From Viscum album (Eukaryota; Streptophyta; Magnoliopsida; Santalales; Viscaceae), in assembly GCA_963277665.1 (NCBI GenBank), contig OY728130.1:1361136393-1361200392 (forward strand): a stretch of DNA of 64,000 nucleotides, written 5' to 3'. A model generated the notes under the pieces. That model worked only from the letters and a program-made list of their open reading frames with translations, ran no database searches and was not told the origin of the DNA. Shown piece by piece: positions 46,568 to 58,850 of this stretch (position 1 is the first letter of the stretch; every line of letters begins with the position of its first letter). The position numbers were made by a program, and so were the translations under genes.

Positions 46568-47948
46568 CACTACTAAAAAAAATACAATAAGACCCTCTCA
46601 AATGAGACTAAAATCCCATAAAATGTTCAAAAAATAAGGTACCTAGATAAAAAAACTGCAACTTTAGAGGTATTTTAAGCCTTTTTTACATTTAAAAAAA
46701 TGTTTACTAGGGTTTCATAGTTCACCATGTAATAGATATTTTCACAAGATTCAATTTTATATTTGGTAGAGCCCAAATAGACACCTGAATCAAAAAATAT
46801 TATTGTCTGAAGTTTAACTCATGTTTTCAACTTATCTTATATTGTTCATTAATTTATTGAATTTCCTATCTTCCAATAGTTCTAAAATTACTATTAATCA
46901 ATAATAATTATAAAATTATAAATTAATATTATTTTTTAATTCTTTTATAAACTGTTTTCACTAAATATCTTATATATTAAGTGATATGCATTTTTAGTCT
47001 TATATAAATCCTATTAAAAATATATATTATATTTATATAACTATAAATATATTTATATATTAATATATTATTTTTAATTATATATAAATTTATTTATGAA
47101 ATAAACCTTTTATCATTTATAAAATAGAACTAATAAAAATCTCCCATTATCAGTGTTAAAAAAAGTGCTAATAAAGGTAATCATTATGAGCACAAAAAAT
47201 GTGTTAACAAATTTTCACTTTTATCACTTCTTTTTTTAGCACTCATAAATGGGATCTTTATCAATTATTTTAGCTGACACTGATTAATGAACCCCCAATA
47301 TTAGACTTTTTTTAGTGATAATATATGGTAGTGATGAATATAGAGGATATGCAGTATTGATGGGTACTGTTGCAGATACAGTTATTGTAGCACTATGGGT
47401 ATTATTCCATGTATTATAAATAAGAATTAATGTTGCAGTTCTACTCACTGAAAGATAATTTGGGAAAAAATATTCTTCCATTGGGAAAAAGGGTCATTCA
47501 AGTAACAAAATATTTTCATCATCAAATTATAATGATATGGCTTGGATGTACACCTATCCTTAGTGGGGGTAGTATGATTCATGAAAGTGAAATGGGTGAG
47601 TGTGATTCTATTTGATTTGTAACCCCACTGTCGGATAGTAATTCACTACCATGAATATAGGCTTTTTCAGTACCTAAAATAGTGTTCATTAGAGTTAAAA
47701 AAGTGTTAATATTTTTTTCACTTGTAGAAGCCAATGTCTTTAATCAATGCCAAAAATAGTGCTGAAAAAAGCATTGATCAAGGGAGTCTATTATAGATTC
47801 TATTTTAGCATTGATAAAGAGATACCTTTATAAGTGATTTTTGTAATGCTATATATGGGGTCCCTTAATCTAATCTTTTTTAACACTAATAAAGTGAAAT
47901 TTTATCATCAGTATTTCTACTGCTAAAAAATGGAATGTTGCAGTAGTG
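46568..47948. mobile_element. CACTA-like transposon, limits uncertain
   Basis: The left end is CACTACTAAAAAAAATAC, a CACTA-type terminus. Two candidate right ends exist: TTTTTTTAGTG at 47317 (750 bp) and GCAGTAGTG at 47948 (1,381 bp). A motif around AGTGCTAATAAAGG or its inverse recurs near 47165, 47232, 47760 and 47890, as subterminal repeats do. Neither right end gives a matching 3-bp duplication, and there is no transposase. It could be two overlapping elements. Confidence 0.45.
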
Positions 47949-48297
47949 TGTTGGTGAAATTTCAACATAATAAAACAGAAAAATTAAAATTTAATTTCAA
48001 TTAAATTTACATCACAATATAAAAAAACACTATATAATGATTACAATAATTTCTAACATTGGTATGTTAAATTAAATAGGTATGTGAAATTTATCACAAA
48101 TGTAAACAAATTGAAAAAAATTAATGTTCTATCGTCTTTGGACCTTGACCCCCTCTCAAAATTTCTAGATCATGCAATCATTTTCCAAAAAACAAACCCA
48201 TGTCAAAAAAGAGTGTACCTATATAAAAAATAATTATTATATTAGTAACAATATAAATATATAAATTAAACAAAAATATGATACAATGAATTAATAA
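47949..48297. other. Unassigned AT-rich spacer
   Basis: I see nothing recognisable between the CACTA-like block and the satellite array. Confidence 0.4.
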
Positions 48298-50757
48298 AAT
48301 GTCACTTTAAATTGAAAGTATACACTTCAAGTCACACTTGTAACACTGCGTGTTGGATTAATGTTTGGTTGAATCCTACACATCAAAAATCATTGATAGA
48401 TCATTTTTCTAATGTATCAAGAAAATATGAGTAAATTTTATCAATTTTAAGTATGCAACACATGTTTTTAAATAAAATTTCACCTTTAAATAACAACATG
48501 AACATTGATACATATCAAACACAATGTGTCTCAGATTGATGTGAAGATTATTACTTAATAGAAAAAATGAATTATGGGACATTGTTATAAATTATCAAGA
48601 CAATAGTAGTGTGTTTTCTCAATTTTAAATGAGTGGAACATGTTTTTAACTAAAATTTCATTTTAAACTAAAAAACTGAACATTGAGTTATACTGATCAC
48701 AATATGTATTTTATTGATTTGTAACTAATTCTTACTTGTAAAAAATGACTTATTGACAAATTTACTAAATTATCAAGATCAAACATTTTTTTCTTATTTT
48801 TCAGTGAGTGAAATATTTTTAACTAAAATGTCAATTTTAATCTAAAAGCACAAATTTTGATTCATATCATTCACACTGTGTTTCATATTGAGTATTCCTT
48901 GATTACTATAGGTTATAAATGGATTATAAATCATTTTCATAAAGTATTAAAGCAATATAAATGTGTTTCCTAGGTTTTGAGTATGTTATGTTTTTTTAAC
49001 AAAAATGTAAATTCAAAAAAAAATAACACTTTGGGTCATACCATCAACATTGTGTGTTGGATTTAAATGAGTTTAATTAATACACATAAAAAATGACTTA
49101 TGGATAATTTTCCAAAATATCAATAAAATATGAGTGTTTTTCTCAAGTTTTAGTGAGTGACATGCATTTTCAATTAAAATTATCTTTTTAAAATGAAAAC
49201 ACACACTTTGAGTCATACCAGTAATACTCTTTATTGAAGTAATGTAAGGATAATTCCTATGCATAAAAAATGACTTATGGATATATTTACTATATTATCA
49301 ATAGAATCTTGGTGTTTTTTATTAGTTTTCAATAATCAATAAATGTTTTTAAATAAAATTTCATTTTAAACTAAAAACGCGCACTTTGAGTCATATCAAT
49401 CACACCATCTGTTGGATGGATATACAGATGACTCCTACATGTCTCAAATTACATATGAATCATTTTCCAAATTTAATAAGACCATCCTGGCATGTTTTAT
49501 CTATTTTCAATGATTGGCACACATTTTTTACTAAAATGCCAATTTTAAATAGAAAACACATATTTCAAGTTATATTGGTCACACCATGTTTAGGATTTAG
49601 GTGAGGATGATTCTTACATATCAAAAATGACATATAGATTATTATCCTAATGTATCAAAAAAATGAATTTTTATATCAGTTTTGGGTATTTCATGCGTCT
49701 TTTGAACTAAAATGTTACTTTTTAATTAAAACATGGAATTTATGTTATTCCTACTAAACCATGTTTCAAATTTACTTTCAGTATATTAATACCCATAAAA
49801 ATCACTTATGTACTTTTTTAATAATTTATTAAGAAAATATGAGTGTGTTTTCATAAATGGAGTGAGTGACAAATGTTTTTAACTAAAATGTAATTTTAAA
49901 TTAAAAACATGAACAATGAGTCATACTCGTCACACTGTGTGTCATATTGATGTGTGGATAATTCCATCATGTCACAAATAACTTGTGAATTGTTTTCCTA
50001 ATGTACCAAAATAATAAAAGTGTGATTTTTGGTCTTCATTGAGTGACACATGTTTTTAACTAAAATTTCATTTTAAACTAAAAACACATACTTTGAGCCA
50101 TATCAGTCAAACCATGTGTTAGATTGATATTTAGTTGATTTCTACATATTCAAAATTATATATGAATAATTTTCCTAAACTATCAAGACAATCCATGTTT
50201 TTTCTCAGTTTTCAGTGAGTGGTACATGTTTTTAACTAAAATGTCATTTTTAAACTAAAAAGACACATTTCAGGTCATACTGATCACATTATGTATTAGA
50301 TTGTGGTGTGTCTAATTCATACATGTCACAAATGTATTATGGATCAATTTATTAAGGTATTAAAACAATATAATTTTTTTTCTTGTTTTTGATTATGTCA
50401 TGCAACTTTTGAACAAAAATTTCAATTTTAAATTAAAACATGCACTTTGAGTCACACTAGATGCACCATGTGTCATATTGATGTGAAGATGATTCCTACA
50501 CATTAAAAAATGAAATATGAATCATTTTACTCAAGTATCATGACAATATTAGTGAGTTTTCTAAGTTTTCAGTGAGGGACACATGTTTTTAAATAAAATT
50601 TGATTTTTAAAATGAAAACACAAACTCTGAGTTATACTGGTCACATCGTGCGTTGGATTGACATGTGAATGATTATTAAAGATAAAAAATTACCTATGGA
50701 TTATTTTTTTAAAGTGTCAATATAATACAATCAGGTATTCATAGTTTACAGAATGTG
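48298..50757. repeat. Tandem satellite, monomer about 177 bp, about 14 copies
   Basis: The phrase CACTTTGAGTCATAC or its variants recurs at about 48322, 48500, 48678, 48852, 49027, 49202, 49379, 49557, 49734, 49909, 50084, 50259, 50438 and 50618. The intervals are 174-180 bp. Each unit also carries TTTTTAACTAAAAT, a CATGTGTTGGATTGATGTG-like block, AAAATGACTTATG and TTTTCAGTGAGTG. Units are clearly diverged from each other. The length is in the range of plant centromeric and subtelomeric satellites, but I recognise no named family. Confidence 0.92.
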
Positions 50758-50799
50758 AAGAGAAACACCCCTGTAAGATGGCCACTCAACTCGTGCCCC

Positions 50800-50985
50800 G
50801 ACCCAATGTTTCATATAACCAAAAATGATCTATATCCATATACTTATAGCTACTTTTTATAGGTTTTTTACAATAGATTTATTTATATCCATGGTTTAAT
50901 TAGGTTTTTGGATATATATATACTTAAATCCATGGTTTTATAAAAACTATGGAAATAGGGTTCATTATTTCTAATATCCATGTGT
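50800..50985. mobile_element. CACTA-type subterminal repeat block
   Basis: TATATCCATGG and its inverse recur five or so times, the same motif as inside the CACTA element at 21905-22618. No terminal CACTA is visible. It is probably the subterminal part of a related, broken element. Confidence 0.4.
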
Positions 50986-50989
50986 GGCT

Positions 50990-51420
50990 TCCCTCCTCCC
51001 ATTATCCTTTAAATACCCCTATCTCATGATGTTGTAGGCTCTCTCTCCAAGACCCTCCTCCCCTGACGTTTCTCCCTAATTTCCTCCCCGATGATGCTCC
51101 CTAATTCCACCCCTAATGCCACCCTTAGCGACTCCCCTCCCACCACCCTCAACACATCTGACGCCAATGACGATGTCCTGCTTTTCGCTTCCCTCCCCAA
51201 TTCCACACCTGATTCCCAGTACCCTCTTTGATCCCAACCCATCTTCTTCCTCCTCTACCTGAAGTCATTCCCCACATCCTCACCTAACTCCTCCCGGCAT
51301 CCAATTTCAATTTTTTGATGGTTCCCCTACCTACAAAACATTCCCCCTCCCCCACCAGTGTACATTTAACTTGAAAAAAGGCCTTCCATAAAACCCCTAA
51401 CACCCTTACTCTATTGTATG
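50990..51420. other. C-rich island of unknown origin
   Basis: Its composition differs sharply from the window: long CCCTCC, CCACC and TCCCC tracts on the plus strand. A short frame on the plus strand (51091-51231, 46 codons) is rich in Pro, Ser and Thr (TLSDSPPTTLNTSDANDD). A 72-codon frame on the minus strand (51024-51242) covers the same DNA. Neither is recognisable. It lies beside CACTA-type repeats, and such elements can pick up host gene pieces, so a captured exon or 5' untranslated region is possible. This is inference. Confidence 0.35.
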
Positions 51421-51486
51421 TTTCTTAAAATATTTTATTCAGGTTGTAATTTATATTTAAATTCTTATAATTTAAATTCTTCTAGA

Positions 51487-51491
51487 TTACA
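51487..51491. other. Target site duplication, left copy (TTACA)
   Basis: TTACA precedes the LTR at 51492 and recurs at 61545-61549 after the other LTR. Confidence 0.8.
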
Positions 51492-53496
51492 TGTAATATC
51501 CTAATTCTGGGTTCCACCCAAAGGTGCCCCTACCTGGCTGGTCACATAGACTCAAGCACATTTTCCCAAATGCCAGAGGCCGCCGACTAGTAGTGAGGGA
51601 CTTGTGTGAGATCGTGGGGAAACTATTCCCTCATTGGTAGAGTAATGCAGTGGTAAGAAATAGATAACAATAGTAGAAGCACTAATAACACGCAATAAGT
51701 AAACATCAGAATACTAGAAGTAATAAACCAATGGAGCACATATATATAAATGATGCATGATACATATTTCTAGGAAAGAAACTAAACAAGTCACAATTCT
51801 AGAATATAGTTCTAAAACAAATTAAAAAAGAAAAAAATAAACTCCAGCAGCATCACAAGCCTTATCTTGGTCCCATGCTCTCCAACTCCACAACAATCAA
51901 GTACCTGAAGTAAAAGTGCGCTTTCCCTTATCTATACCTATTGCAATATAATCTGTTTGAGCCCAAAATCATGACCAAAATAGGGTGTGAGATGAATCCC
52001 AGTAGGAAACCACACAAATATTTGTTCCTAAAAGTGAATGAATATATATGGTAGGCAATAAGCAAAATGAAGAAACAAACAAGGAAGTACTCAAAAGTAA
52101 ACAATACTACAGTTTCAATTGCATTCATTTTCATATATCAAGAAATCAGCTAATAAAAAAAAAGTAACCCTATGGGAAGTACTCACAACCTATCCCCTCT
52201 GGTTCAACCAATCAAACACAAGAAACCATCTGGGAAGTACTCATAGGATAACCCCTCTAGTTTAGATTTTGAAAAAACTCTTTGAGGAAGCACTCATCGT
52301 CAATTCCCCATGTGGTCTTATATCAGTAACTATAGACACTATGAGGAAGCACTCAACATCCAATTCCTCATGTAGTCTCACAACATGGAACTATAAAAAC
52401 TCTGAGGGAGCATAAATTCCACCCCCTATGGTTTTGCAAAGTAAAAGTAAACAGACACTCTAGAGAAGACCTCAACATCCATTCCCCCTATGGTCTACTG
52501 CACCAGGTTCCCATAGCCATGTGTAAGTCAATCATGCACAAAGATGTTCAACTTCCAAAGTAAACCTTAAGAACTACTTCACTAATAGTTTTCAAGAACT
52601 ACTTAGCTAAACAACTACAAGCATATAACAGTATCAGATAATATTACTCCATCTTAACAACACTAGGCATGGAAAAAAGCATCCTAACCAAAAAAGCTAG
52701 ACCAAACGGTCAATATCAAAACAAACATGGTCAACACATCCATAGAATAGAAAATAATCCTATTCACAATCATACAACCTCTACTTAGGAACACAAGGCA
52801 TAACATGCATTAATAGGGCTAAAATCCCTAAATGTGAAATACCCCATTCTAGTGTATTGGGAAATTTTGCACATAAAATTCAAAGAATAACTACGAAAGG
52901 CACAAACCACCTACCTCGGCATTGTATGATTGATATACTCCGGCGTCGGCCCTTGAATCCAACTAAAATGACATAGATCTAAAAAAATGCCTAAAACGTT
53001 CATCTAAGGATATCTCATGAAAGAAGGGAAATCCGGAAACAAGGCTCTAGAAGAGGGAAGATATCACCGTGAAGATTCCAATACAATTTATGGCGGTTGA
53101 ATCGGATAATGGATGATCGATCGGGGGCTCTGGGAAGAATCGGCGATACCTGTCGCTCCTGGATGAGATGAGCCGAGAAGAAGATGTTTATGCCAATTAG
53201 ATGCGACCCTAATCCATTTAATCAATTAAAAATAAATATACATGGTGTGTCCTTTAAAAGTACACGATGTGTATATGCCTTTATTGTGCCCCTCTTTGGG
53301 TGGTCCTTCCATCTCATCACACGGTCGTGTATGCGGCCATGACATAGCTAGACACGGCCTGGACTTGGAGGTAGGGAACACAACATGTACAAGGAAGTAT
53401 ATAGCGTGTAATCCTAAAATTTTTATTCTTCCAATTTTTCCTCAAAAACACCTTGAAATGAAAAACATACCTTAATGGAAGATTTGGGTTCTTACA
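51492..53496 (-). repeat. 3' LTR of the old chromovirus
   Basis: On the plus strand it starts TGTAATATCCTA and ends GGTTCTTACA. It aligns along its length with 59538-61544, e.g. GAAACTATTCCCTCAT at 51620 and 59667. Near its element-sense 5' end it carries ACACGATGTGTA-type palindromes (53240-53420). Confidence 0.9.
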
Positions 53497-53511
53497 AACT
53501 TCCCTCCTTAA
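53497..53511 (-). other. Polypurine tract of the old chromovirus
   Basis: The minus strand reads TTTAAGGAGGGAAGTT directly before the 3' LTR. AAGGAGGG resembles the tract at 35337. Confidence 0.75.
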
Positions 53512-53930
53512 AGAAATTCGTCACAGAATTTCCCTCGCAAGGTAGTATAGAAGAAGAATCCTTGAATAGCTCCAACCACTGCAATCATACATCGGCTTCC
53601 CTCTCCTAAGTCTCATCTTGTACCCACCTGTTCTTCCATAGAACTTGTACTATAAGAATAGACTGGCCACAAAGAACCTTTGCACTATGATCAATAATTC
53701 AGATAGGATGCTCCTCAAATGATATGTACACCTCCAGCTCAACCTCCTTGGGTTAAAAAATATGAGATGGGTCTAAGAAATAATGTCATAGCTGAGAAAT
53801 ATGGAAGACATCATGCATGTCTTGATACCTCTATGGTAATAGCAAATGATTGGCAACCAGCCCGACTGTCTCCAAAACCTAAAATAGTCCAACATATCTC
53901 AGTGGAAGCTTTCCCTATCTCCTAATACTC
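53512..53930 (-). pseudogene. Chromodomain and integrase C-terminus (remnant)
   Basis: In element sense the pieces are DMHDVFHISQL (about 53800-53830), IIDHSAKVLCGQSI and VQVLWKNRWVQDE (about 53590-53680). They match the end of chromovirus pol: the HDVFHVS-type block before a chromodomain with its VKV-W pattern. The Trp of the ATWE-type motif is replaced by a stop. This part would have bound chromatin marks. It ends next to the purine tract, as in the 27131 element. Confidence 0.6.
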
Positions 53931-54900
53931 CTGTATCCAAACCTCGGTGTGACACATAGAAAAACCTAATCTATGACCCCAAATTCAAGAGGTCATCTCT
54001 GTCAATCAGCATAAGACTCCTGTCATGACTTTATAGTAGTCATCCTCTTTGGAATCAACTCTATCTGCTATGCGGTCTCCTGGACAAGACCAGATCCTAG
54101 CATAGCTGCCTCTCTTTCCTTTAGGAAACATAAGGGTGATCGGAACGGCTTACCATACAAAGCCTCATAAGATTCCATCTGAATAGTTTCTTGAAAATTA
54201 TTATTGTAGGAAAACTCTACAAGAGGTATGTGCTTCTCCTAAGAACCTCCAAAATCTAGTACGCATGCTCAAAGCATGTACTCCAGCACCTGTATCGTAT
54301 GATTAGACTAGCCATCTATCTGGGGATGGTAAGTCGTACTCAGAATTACCTATGTACTCAAAGCCTTATATAGTCCCTACCATACTTGAGAAGTAAAACG
54401 AGAATCCCTGTATGCAACAATGGTGTGCAGAACTCCATGTAAACGTATAATATATTAGATTTACAACCTTCCCGTAACATAAACACTGAAGGTCTCCTTG
54501 ATCGTCAAGAAGTGAGGAACCTTCATTAGTTTGTCAATGACAACCCATACTACACCATTACCTTGAGGAAACATTGGACAACCAGTCACAAAATCCATCG
54601 CGACATTGTTCCACTTCCACTTGGGAATGAGTAACCGATGAAAAATCTCTACTGGTCGTTGATGCTATGCCTTCATCTGCTGATAGGTGGAACACCTCAT
54701 GACAAACCCAACAACATCTCTCTTCATACCTGGTCACCAATACTAATGATTAAAATCTTGATACATCTTGGTGACACCATGATGAACTATCCAAACTGAG
54801 GAATGAAAGTACTTCATTAGCTCCTTGCGTATGTCTACTGGCACCCATACGTTCCCATGAAAGCGCAAGATCTCATCCTCATCTATGGTCCATCCAGGAA
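53930..54900 (-). pseudogene. Integrase (remnant)
   Basis: Pieces in element order are: zinc-binding region remains (54640-54760); MDFVTGCPMFPQGNGVVWV with the first catalytic Asp and VIDKLMKVPHFLTI (54490-54605); a decayed middle; and LVEFSYNNNFQETIQMESY with EALYGKPFRSPLCF (54130-54240). The second Asp and the Glu cannot be found intact. Many stops. Confidence 0.7.
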
Positions 54901-55129
54901 TAGGGTCCTCTCCTGACACACTCTCCCATAGGACTAGGCTTTCAACATCTGATATCTACCTCATTTTCACTCGATCAAGTAGAGTAGATGTAACAACTAC
55001 AGAAGAAAGAAACATCTGCCCCTATCTATAGTGCACCTCCAAATGTATCTTAGAGAACAGAACCATAATCTTCCACTCAATTTTGGACTCCTAAACTTCT
55101 TGTATCTGAGTCCTCCTACTTAGTATATT

Positions 55130-55500
55130 AGCCACTACGTTGCCTTTCCTAGGAGTGTAGTCAAGCTCAAAGTGAAAAGACTGAAGGTACTCAACCCACC
55201 TTTGCTATCTCAAATTCAGATTACACTAATTAAAGATGTACTTGATACTTTTGTGGTTGGTGAAAACCATATCCCCCAACAGATAATGTCCCCAACAACA
55301 TAAGGCATGAATAACTTCAACCAAATCGAGATCGTGCATTGGGTAATTCCTCCCATGTGGCCTCAACTGTTGAGAATCGTATGCAACGACTCCTTCCCCA
55401 TGCATAATCACTGATTCCAGCCCGATACCTAATATATCATAGTATACAATATAGTTCTTTCCCAGCTCTGAAAAAACTAGAATCGGTGCTTAAGTAAACC
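55130..55500 (-). pseudogene. RNase H (remnant)
   Basis: The open piece 55226-55411 reads GVVAYDSQQLRPHGRNYPMHD and HYLLGDMVFTNHKSIKYIF. FTNHKS replaces the usual YTDHKS, so a catalytic Asp is lost. Further on (55140-55190) YTPRKGNVVANILSRR ends the domain. Confidence 0.75.
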
Positions 55501-55559
55501 TCCCTTTCAGTTCTTGAAAGGATGAATCACAAGAATCTGACCACAAGAACTTCGCATCC

Positions 55560-56300
55560 TTATTAGTCAGGCCCTTCACTGGCACTTCTAAGCGTGAAAA
55601 CTTCTGTATGAAATGTATTTAGTATCCTGTTAGCCCTGGAAAACTGTTTACCTCAAATACATTCTTTAGATTCTCCTAGGAAACTACTGCTCTCACTTTC
55701 TTTGGCTCTACTGATACTTCTGTCTCTGAGATAACATTACCCAATAAGTGAATTTGATCCATCCAAAAGTGGCATTTTGAGAGCTTAGCATATAACTGAT
55801 TCTCTCTCAGTGTACTCAAAATGATATCAAGATGCTTAGCATGGTCGTGTCGAGTGTGAGAGTACACCAAGATATCATCCATGAAGACTAACACGAAAGA
55901 ATAAAAGTATGGATGGAACACTTAGTTCATCAGTTCCATGGAAACTGAAGGCACTTTCGTGAGATAGAGCAACATAACCATATACTCCTATAGACCATAC
56001 ATGCTCTGAAAGTCTGTAAGAGGGATATCTGATGGTCTAATGCGCAACTGATGATAATCAGATCTCAAGTAAATCTATGAGAACACCTGGAATCCTCGAA
56101 GCTGATCAAAGAGATCATCAATCCTCAGTAAGGGATATCGGTTCTTGACTATCAACTGGTTTATCTTCCGATAATACACACAAAGTCTTAGGGCATCGTC
56201 CACCTTCTTTTCAAATAGGACAGACAAACCCCAAGAAGAAGTACCAGGTCGGATGAAACCCTTAGCCTGTAACTCCTCTAACTACTTCTTGATCTCCTTT
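55560..56300 (-). pseudogene. Reverse transcriptase (remnant)
   Basis: Motifs in order are [19 protein letters not shown] (about 56100-56155), YLRSDYHQLRI, and FVLVFMDDILVYS in the open piece 55676-55921. LYAKLSKCHFW and HLLGNVIS follow. The FMDD catalytic pair is intact, but the motif equivalent to YG-YEF-VMPFGL is degraded (YGL-stop-EYMVMLLYL). Stops break the frame repeatedly while the phase is mostly kept. Confidence 0.8.
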
Positions 56301-56632
56301 AACTATGGTGTATCCATCCTATTGGAAAGAATGGACACCGCTTCCACTCATAGCATAAGATCAATAGAAAATTCCACCTCTCACTCTAGAGGCAAACCTG
56401 AAAAGTCCTCTGGAAAGACATCCCTGAAACGATCGACCACTGGAGGAAAGTACAACTGTGAAGTCCCTTGGTATTCCAGATATAGACTAGCAATATGGGC
56501 TATAATTCCTCCCAACCCATGATGTTTGGGTCCCACTCTGCTTTTCTGGACATCCCATTCACCCTTGTGAAGAAACAAACCACCCTCTAGTGATGTAAAA
56601 CTCACAATAAGGTGATATAAATCAACAATATC

Positions 56633-56914
56633 CTAGAAGGTAACTAACCATTCCATTCCAAGAATGACATCAAATCCAATCATATTTAAGAAATAAAGGT
56701 CCCTTATGAAGTGACACCCACTAAAATCGAGAGGGCACTCGTTGCACTGACATACACTAACCGTTCTTGTCCCCAACGAAGTGTAAAATGTTAAGATATT
56801 GGCAGAGGTAAAGATAAAGAGCCCAAGGCTCTCTAAAACAGCAACAGATATGAAACTATGGGAAACCCATGTATCTAAAAGTGTATAATCTAAGACTGAG
56901 TCAACTAGAATCAT
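56633..56914 (-). pseudogene. Aspartic protease (remnant)
   Basis: The open piece of 93 codons reads LLDTWVSHSFISVA and ends IGFDVILGMEWL. The active-site triplet expected as DTG or DSG is DTW, so the enzyme is dead. The ILGM-WL motif is typical of Ty3/gypsy proteases. Confidence 0.8.
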
Positions 56915-57160
56915 ACCTCGAACTATAGAGGGTCTGGGATCCTTCTCCTACTGGGTCTGCTCCACTACAAAAGTCCGACCTGTACCGCAACCCTACAACC
57001 ATGCCTGACCACCCTGAGCTGATCCAACCTATTATTGTTGAAAACATACCAATTGGCTACCATGGATGTGACCTCCACCTCACCTTGAATGTCTAGAAGA
57101 ACTCTAGTTTCTAGATTGGGGAGAAACAAGTGGTTCTGCTTCTGAACATGGAGTCATAGC

Positions 57161-58150
57161 TTAAATCCCATCACCAACTACTGGTGAGAAGAACTGATAG
57201 AAACACTTAAGATGACCCATATTTCCGCAATATAGGCACTCCATTGGGTATCTTGGGCAATGCGGCCTTGTATGCCCACTCTTCCCGCACTGGTAGCACA
57301 CCAAAAGGCTATCAGAAGAAGAATCACATCTCCTTGGATCTTCATGTGTAGACACCCTACGACACATTCTTCTTTCATTCAGAGGGCTACCAACTTTTGA
57401 TGTTGGGACACCCTTGATCACAACTTTAGAATACCTCATATTGTGCTCCATTATCAGCACCCGGTTGACTATAGAGGTGATGGAAGTCAACCTAAAGATG
57501 TTCACCTGAGATCGGATGTCGTGCCTGAGACCATCCTAAAACTTCCTCACCAGGAATAACTCATCACCTCCTGGTATGGGTGTGAAGCGATGTAGTTATG
57601 TGAAGTGAGAAGAATACTCCATGACTGAGAGAGTACCTTACTCAAAACTCATTAACTCTCAGGATCGATCGGCCCTAAAAATATCCGGGTAGAAGTAATC
57701 TTAGAAGGCACACTGGAACTCATCCCAAGCCATAACCTGCTGGTGTCCATCCTGTGAGATCACATCCTATCATTTCTTGGTGGAGTCCTAAAGAATATAT
57801 ATAGCAAGATTCACCCTACTCTCTGGAGGCGTATCCAGATGCTCGAGGAAAGATATCATGAATTCCAACCATGACTCAACATCATGAGGTCCTATATCCC
57901 GTTGGAAAGTGGAAGGATGTTGATATTAAAAGACCCGTGTAAAATCTACCATAGATGGGGTAGGATGCTGTACTCCTGATAAGATCTTCATAAACCTCAT
58001 GAATCCTTCTCAAAACAATGCATCAACACCTGTATCTGTAATGACGGCTTGTTCCAAGACCGACATGATGGGAGGATCGACTGGTAGTCCTTGACCAACC
58101 ATATCCAGTGTCTGATCACTTCCTTGAATCTAGAATACAACCAGAGGACT
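57161..58150 (-). pseudogene. gag with two zinc knuckles (remnant)
   Basis: The capsid part (57680-57980) reads DVESWLEFMISFLEHLDTPPE and RVNLAIYIL in broken frames, as in gypsy gag. The open piece 57161-57505 carries CYQCGKSGHTRPHC (a full CCHC knuckle) and CLYCGNMGHLKCFY (last Cys displaced). Knuckle 1 is intact. The start codon cannot be fixed; gag probably began near 58150. Confidence 0.75.
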
Positions 58151-58259
58151 TCATGGTGTCATGAATCTTCAAGGTCAAACACACAACATAGTTCTAGATT
58201 ATCAAGGACTAAAAAATAGAAGTTAAAGAAAGGAACAGGAGAAAGAAAGCATTCAATTT

Positions 58260-58850
58260 TTTCAAAATAGGGATACACGATGTGTATGACCCTTACACGG
58301 CGTGTTCCTTTAAGCCTTAACATGGAAATGTACTCTTTCCAACCCCGGTCATGTAACATGCCATACACACTGTGTGTTCTCCCAAGACATGGTGTGCACT
58401 TGAATCGTTTTCCCCTACCCAAGTTCTTCTACATGACTAACCCACACAGTTCTCCTAGATCAAGACTACGTAGCGTGTTTGTGCTAGACATGGTGTGTAC
58501 TAGAGAGAACTTCACCTGATTGTGTTGTTAGTCACATAGCCGGTTACACAGATGACTCTACATGGAATGTTTTTTCTAGAAAAGGAGTGTACTAACTACC
58601 CATAATCCACCCGTGTCATTGGTCACACGGCTGGACACATGGTCTATACACACAGTGTGTACGTCCGGTACACGACGTGTTCCACCAAGGATTTCTCAAC
58701 CCCGTGTATTTGGACACACATCCAGTGACACAGTTAGAGACTACACAACATGAACATACAGTACACGGTGTGTACGTAAGAAAACCAGTTCCTTCCTGAA
58801 CAGAAGGATACATGGCATGTATTCAACAATACATATTGTGTATTCTAGGT
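58260..58850 (-). repeat. Leader array of ACAC...GTGT palindromes
   Basis: A short dyad of the form ACACGRTGTGTA recurs about a dozen times in 590 bases. Copies lie near 58273, 58295, 58366, 58386, 58487, 58649, 58669, 58761, 58809 and 58829. Spacing is irregular, so it is not a simple tandem repeat. Similar dyads lie in both LTRs (53240-53420 and 61305-61460). It occupies the untranslated leader between PBS and gag. Confidence 0.7.

Noticed and set aside
48298..50757. CRISPR-like array
   Set aside because: Unit length of 177 bp with no short identical repeats and unique spacers, in eukaryotic context; it is a tandem satellite.
51024..51242. 72-codon minus-strand frame rich in Gly, Glu and Arg as a real gene
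   Set aside because: It mirrors the C-rich composition of the opposite strand and has no domain that I recognise; it is kept only as part of the unexplained island.
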